A stretch of DNA of 8,128 nt from Gammaproteobacteria bacterium (lineage in GTDB: Bacteria > Pseudomonadota > Gammaproteobacteria > Competibacterales > Competibacteraceae), in assembly GCA_020047885.1 (NCBI GenBank), contig JAIFNF010000017.1, positions 1-8,128 on the forward strand, in the 5' to 3' direction. The notes beneath the pieces were generated by a model. The model was not told the DNA's origin, ran no database searches, and saw only the letters and a program-made list of their open reading frames with translations. A program made the translations under genes and the position numbers. Below are positions 5,781-8,128 of this stretch, piece by piece; the first letter of the stretch is position 1; each line of letters opens with the position of its first letter.

Positions 5781-7279
5781 TGGGTCAGGCGACGATTGTG
5801 GAGGCGATTGGCGGGGGGCTGTACCGCGCCAAACCGGTGTGGGATTTCACCCGGATCGATCTGGAATTGCTGAATTTGCAGGCACAGCGGGAAAAATACT
5901 GGGGCGGTCTGTTGCGAGTAATGGCTCAAAAACGACTATTGGCAGATGATGTATCGACGGCCCTGGAGACCATGGATGTCGTGATCGAGCAATGGAAGCA
6001 GGCGCTCATCGATAAACAAAAATCAATTCAGCCGTTGGAGCCACCAACCGCAAATAATCCACAGACTGGGCAGCCGTGGGAAGATCCGGATCGCGCTCAA
6101 GATGATTTGTTGCGGGACGCCATCAATGCGGCTCGCGCCGATGGCGGGGCGGAACCGGTTACGATCAATGCACTACTTTCCGAAGTCGCTCTGGATTATG
6201 CCCAGTATCAGGGACAAAACGGGCGAACCGGACATTTGGACGCACAAGGCCGTGGCCCGGAAGTACGGATTGCCCAGAAAAGCTACGGCTATACTGCTCC
6301 GGTCGGGGAGCTGCTGGCCTATGGAGTGGCGTCGGCGGCGGGGGTGGTAGAAAACTGGAGGCGTGATTATGCGTCGACGTTGCTTGGTGAGTTTGTTGAT
6401 GTCGGCGTCGCCTATTGCCACTCATCCTCCCATTTTGCCGGGCATATCTGGATCGCGATACTGGCGACCCCCGGCCCGTCGCCAGCAACAATAACGCCGC
6501 CAAAACCCGACCCGGCCACCGAAAAAGCCACTGAGACTGAGGCGGAACTGCAAAAGGTGAAAATCCCGAAACTCGACGATCTTAGCCCGGAGCAACTGAG
6601 CAAGGCGATACAAGCTTACGGGATTGCCGGACTCACGGCGGAAAATTTGGCGCGGGAAAAGCGCATCACGCTGCTGGAATCCATCAAGAATACCCCGGCT
6701 GCGATGGATGTGTGGTGTGTGGATTATGATGAATCCCTCGCAGTCGGAGCGGTCGTGGATAGTCTGGAGGTTCCTGGGGTCTGGAAAGAGCCGGGTAACA
6801 CCCGGACATCGGTACTGTACAAAGACACGTCCCGCGAAAAAACCGTCTCATGGATTGAACGCAGTTGGAACTTGCCTGCTGGGGGTAGATTGGGGCAGCC
6901 AACCGGAATACTCACCCCGGCAGATGCGCTGACTGATGCAGCGGCGTTCGTCAATATCGCCCTGGAGCCGGGTCATCTGAAATGGATGCCGCAATGGCGC
7001 TATGCTTTTATCACCGCGAAAAGCGGGGTCACGGCGACGATTTCAATCTCAGCAGAATCCGCCAGGCCAGCCAGCAATGAATCGCCGCTGTCTCTGGACC
7101 GCGTCGCCACCTATACCAATGTCCCATTTCGCTATCCGTGCGGATCAGATGTGTTCACAGTTGATGACGAGATCGTCGTGCTGTTTGAGGGGGCGGCCCG
7201 CGATCAGCCGGTCATCATAGGATTTCGGCGGGAACCGAAAAGCTGTTCCGGTCGCCAGAGTTGGCAGCAGTTTTTTTGA
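5780..7279 (+). CDS. Tail-tip protein with internal CAP (SCP-like) domain and spike/hub-like C-terminus
   Basis: This is a 499-residue protein. Residues 1-30 (TIVEAIGGGLYRAKPVWDFTR) are strand-rich and resemble the start of a tail-protein family known to me from similar operons; residues 30-85 are helical and likely coiled coil. Residues about 108-229 read as a CAP domain: a helix LLRDAINAARAD, GHLDAQGRGPEVRI with His152, VGELLAYG with Glu177, then VVENWRRD, EFVDVGVAY and HIWIAILA. His152 and Glu177 match two of the family's cleft residues; the usual second His (GHR-x-N) is missing, so catalysis is doubtful. A Pro/Thr/Glu linker (230-260) follows. The end, DVFTVDDEIVVLFEGAARDQ then PVIIGF, recalls closing strands of phage hub or spike proteins. 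It is probably a virion tail-tip component that contacts the envelope, with the CAP domain as binder or degraded enzyme. It is the last tail gene here; a T7 run lies just before the stop. Confidence 0.74.
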   Translation: MGQATIVEAIGGGLYRAKPVWDFTRIDLELLNLQAQREKYWGGLLRVMAQKRLLADDVSTALETMDVVIEQWKQALIDKQKSIQPLEPPTANNPQTGQPWEDPDRAQDDLLRDAINAARADGGAEPVTINALLSEVALDYAQYQGQNGRTGHLDAQGRGPEVRIAQKSYGYTAPVGELLAYGVASAAGVVENWRRDYASTLLGEFVDVGVAYCHSSSHFAGHIWIAILATPGPSPATITPPKPDPATEKATETEAELQKVKIPKLDDLSPEQLSKAIQAYGIAGLTAENLAREKRITLLESIKNTPAAMDVWCVDYDESLAVGAVVDSLEVPGVWKEPGNTRTSVLYKDTSREKTVSWIERSWNLPAGGRLGQPTGILTPADALTDAAAFVNIALEPGHLKWMPQWRYAFITAKSGVTATISISAESARPASNESPLSLDRVATYTNVPFRYPCGSDVFTVDDEIVVLFEGAARDQPVIIGFRREPKSCSGRQSWQQFF

Positions 7280-7285
7280 GGGTAG

Positions 7286-7310
7286 GCTTTCGCCAGATTG
7301 TCGCCATCCT
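7286..7310. repeat. 25-base direct repeat, copy 1 (integrase 3'-end-like)
   Basis: This matches 7477-7501 at 23 of 25 bases. Read on the - strand it gives GDNLAKA, against GDNPAKA in the integrase; weaker matches continue upstream on that strand (a shared GCC with an in-frame TAG shortly after). It may be a decayed integrase 3' end, or an attachment-site-like duplication. Confidence 0.75.
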
Positions 7311-7398
7311 TTGTCTAGGCTAGGCGCAAGGGCGGTAAAGCAGGGCGTAAATTGGCTGGATTTGGCGAATTGGAACCGGGCAAGGCTGTTAAATCAAT

Positions 7399-7414
7399 GG
7401 GTTATAATTAACCC
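7399..7414. promoter_or_regulatory. Inverted repeat around a TATAAT hexamer
   Basis: Six-base arms GGGTTA and TAACCC flank a 4-base centre. The repeat contains a perfect -10-like TATAAT at 7403-7408 (+ strand), but no -35 box lies at proper spacing. It could be a protein-binding site; a working promoter is not supported. It shares CCC with the hairpin that follows. Confidence 0.35.
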
Positions 7415-7434
7415 TCTCCCACACTAGGAGAGGG
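7412..7434 (-). terminator. Hairpin next to the integrase stop, possible terminator
   Basis: CCCTCTCC and GGAGAGGG form a perfect 8-base stem with a 7-base loop, 8 bases beyond the integrase stop codon. On the - strand the stem is followed by TTAATTATAA, which is AT-rich but not a clean T run. Stems of the CCCTCTCC/GGAGAGGG type are also common dispersed intergenic palindromes in proteobacteria, so it may be such an element. On the + strand no T run follows. Confidence 0.45.
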
Positions 7435-7442
7435 GAGCGATA

Positions 7443-8128
7443 CTAACCGGCTGTTTTTTCGGAAAACATTAAAGGCGCTTTCGCCGGATTGTCGCCAGCC
7501 TCCAACCGGGCTACGGCATGACGGGCGCTGGTCGGCGCTAAGTGCGCATACCGCTCAGTCATCACGACGCTGGAATGCCGCAACACCTGCGACACCTCCA
7601 ACAGCGGAACGCCCGCCTGCACCAACCAACTCGCGCACGTATGCCGGAGATCGTGAACCCGGAAATTCGCAATGCCCGCCGCGTGGCATACCGTCCTGAA
7701 GGGCGCTTTGACGTCCTGAATCCGGTTGCCCTGAGTGTTACAAAAAACATGGGGCGCTGCCGGGCAATGTTCCGCCCGAAACCGGGCACGATTCAACAGC
7801 GCTTGGCGAGCCACCTGATTCAACGGAACGCTGCCGCGCTGACCGTTTTTCTGAGCGTCCAGATAGATCAGGTTTTGGCGGAAATCGACCCGGTTCCATT
7901 CCAGGTTGAGCATCTCCCCTTTCCGCATTCCGGTATGCAGCGCCAACCGAATAAAGTCCACCAGGTAATCGGCTCGACTGCCCTTCGCTGCCGTGACCAG
8001 TTGTTCCGCCTCTTCGTGCGTCAACCAGCGCACCCGACCCGGCGGTTCCGGTAAATCCAGATTCGCTGCCGGATTCGGCAAAGCGGCTGCCGCATGGTGA
8101 CGGTTCCATGTGCTGATCGCGGCGCTCA
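7443..8128 (-). CDS. int: Tyrosine-recombinase integrase, catalytic domain (5' end outside window)
   Basis: The frame is open from the right window edge to TAG at 7443-7445, giving 227 visible residues. The TTG at 8081 is an unlikely start, because 15 residues before it (ending STWNRHHAAAA) still resemble an integrase core-binding domain. Counting from that TTG, the full catalytic set is present: Arg53 in TGMRKGE, Lys78 in the hairpin QKNGQRG, His143 and Arg146 in HDLRHT, His169 in LRHSS, and the nucleophile Tyr178 in TERYAHL. The enzyme would cut and rejoin DNA at attachment sites to insert or excise the element. Relatives usually have about 20 residues between the NRH-like motif and NPA; here there are 7, which suggests a small in-frame deletion just before the catalytic domain. 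The gene faces the tail operon. GC is high (67% in the line from 7981). Its 3' end is partly duplicated at 7286-7310. Confidence 0.9.
   Translation of the reverse strand, partial: SAAISTWNRHHAAAALPNPAANLDLPEPPGRVRWLTHEEAEQLVTAAKGSRADYLVDFIRLALHTGMRKGEMLNLEWNRVDFRQNLIYLDAQKNGQRGSVPLNQVARQALLNRARFRAEHCPAAPHVFCNTQGNRIQDVKAPFRTVCHAAGIANFRVHDLRHTCASWLVQAGVPLLEVSQVLRHSSVVMTERYAHLAPTSARHAVARLEAGDNPAKAPLMFSEKTAG
7477..7501. repeat. 25-base direct repeat, copy 2 (inside integrase 3' end)
   Basis: This copy lies within the integrase codons for AGDNPAKA, 191 bases from copy 1 in the same orientation, with two mismatches. Confidence 0.75.

Larger units (their letters stand above)
7280..7442. other. Intergenic gap between the tail operon and convergent integrase
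   Basis: This is 163 bases between two converging genes. It holds one copy of the 25-base direct repeat, a near-palindrome centred on TATAAT, and a strong hairpin next to the integrase stop. No tRNA and no credible small gene was seen. It is the natural place for transcription ends from both sides, and a possible location for an attachment site. Confidence 0.7.

Noticed and set aside
7231..7277. Terminator at the end of the tail operon (small stems followed by a T7 run)
   Set aside because: The nearest stem is only 4 bases (GCCA/TGGC), separated from the T run by 5 bases, and it lies inside the coding sequence.
7399..7408. Promoter based on the perfect TATAAT
   Set aside because: No -35 hexamer at 15-19 bases, no extended -10 TG, and transcription would run straight into the hairpin and antisense to the integrase.
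7542..8054. 170-codon + strand open frame opposite the integrase
   Set aside because: The - strand has the full integrase catalytic signature; the + strand product is an Arg/Gln/Pro-rich shadow.
1..8128. CRISPR arrays and tRNA genes
   Set aside because: No regularly spaced short repeats and no cloverleaf-like segment were seen on either strand.

Overview
The window is about 8.1 kb of bacteriophage or prophage DNA. It holds the end of a tail morphogenesis operon on the + strand (1-7279), a 163-base gap, and the 3' part of a tyrosine-recombinase integrase on the - strand that runs off the right edge. Most of the DNA is moderately GC-rich (about 57-67% in sampled lines). Short overlapping genes and Shine-Dalgarno sites fit a proteobacterial host, probably a gammaproteobacterium, but nothing here fixes the genus. 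Whether this is an integrated prophage or a free phage genome cannot be told from the window.

Layout: (1) 1-1353, C-terminal 450 residues of a tail tape-measure-like protein; (2) 1350-1715, a small tail protein; (3) 1693-2085, a 130-residue phage structural-type protein whose start is unusual; (4) 2101-4230, a 709-residue protein with an AT-rich beta-propeller-like N-terminal region fused to a tail domain; (5) 4227-5780, a second protein of the same plan with a very regular propeller; (6) 5780-7279, a tail-tip-type protein carrying a CAP (SCP-like) domain and ending in a spike/hub-like strand-rich segment. The genes abut or overlap by 1-23 bases, apart from a 15-base gap before gene 4, so they look like one translationally coupled late operon. 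No promoter is visible inside it.

The most notable content is the pair of adjacent paralogues (4 and 5). Each seems to consist of an exchangeable N-terminal propeller and a conserved C-terminal tail domain, and they are followed by a CAP-domain tail protein. I infer that the tape measure sets tail length, genes 2-3 are minor tail parts, and genes 4-6 form a tail tip whose propellers and CAP domain face the host surface or envelope. The base composition shift inside gene 4, and a smaller one inside gene 5, suggests the propellers were acquired separately from the C-terminal domains.

The right end holds a convergent integrase with all catalytic residues but an apparently shortened segment ahead of the catalytic domain. 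A 25-base near-perfect direct repeat links the integrase 3' end to the DNA just after the tail operon, and two overlapping hairpins lie between the operon and the integrase.
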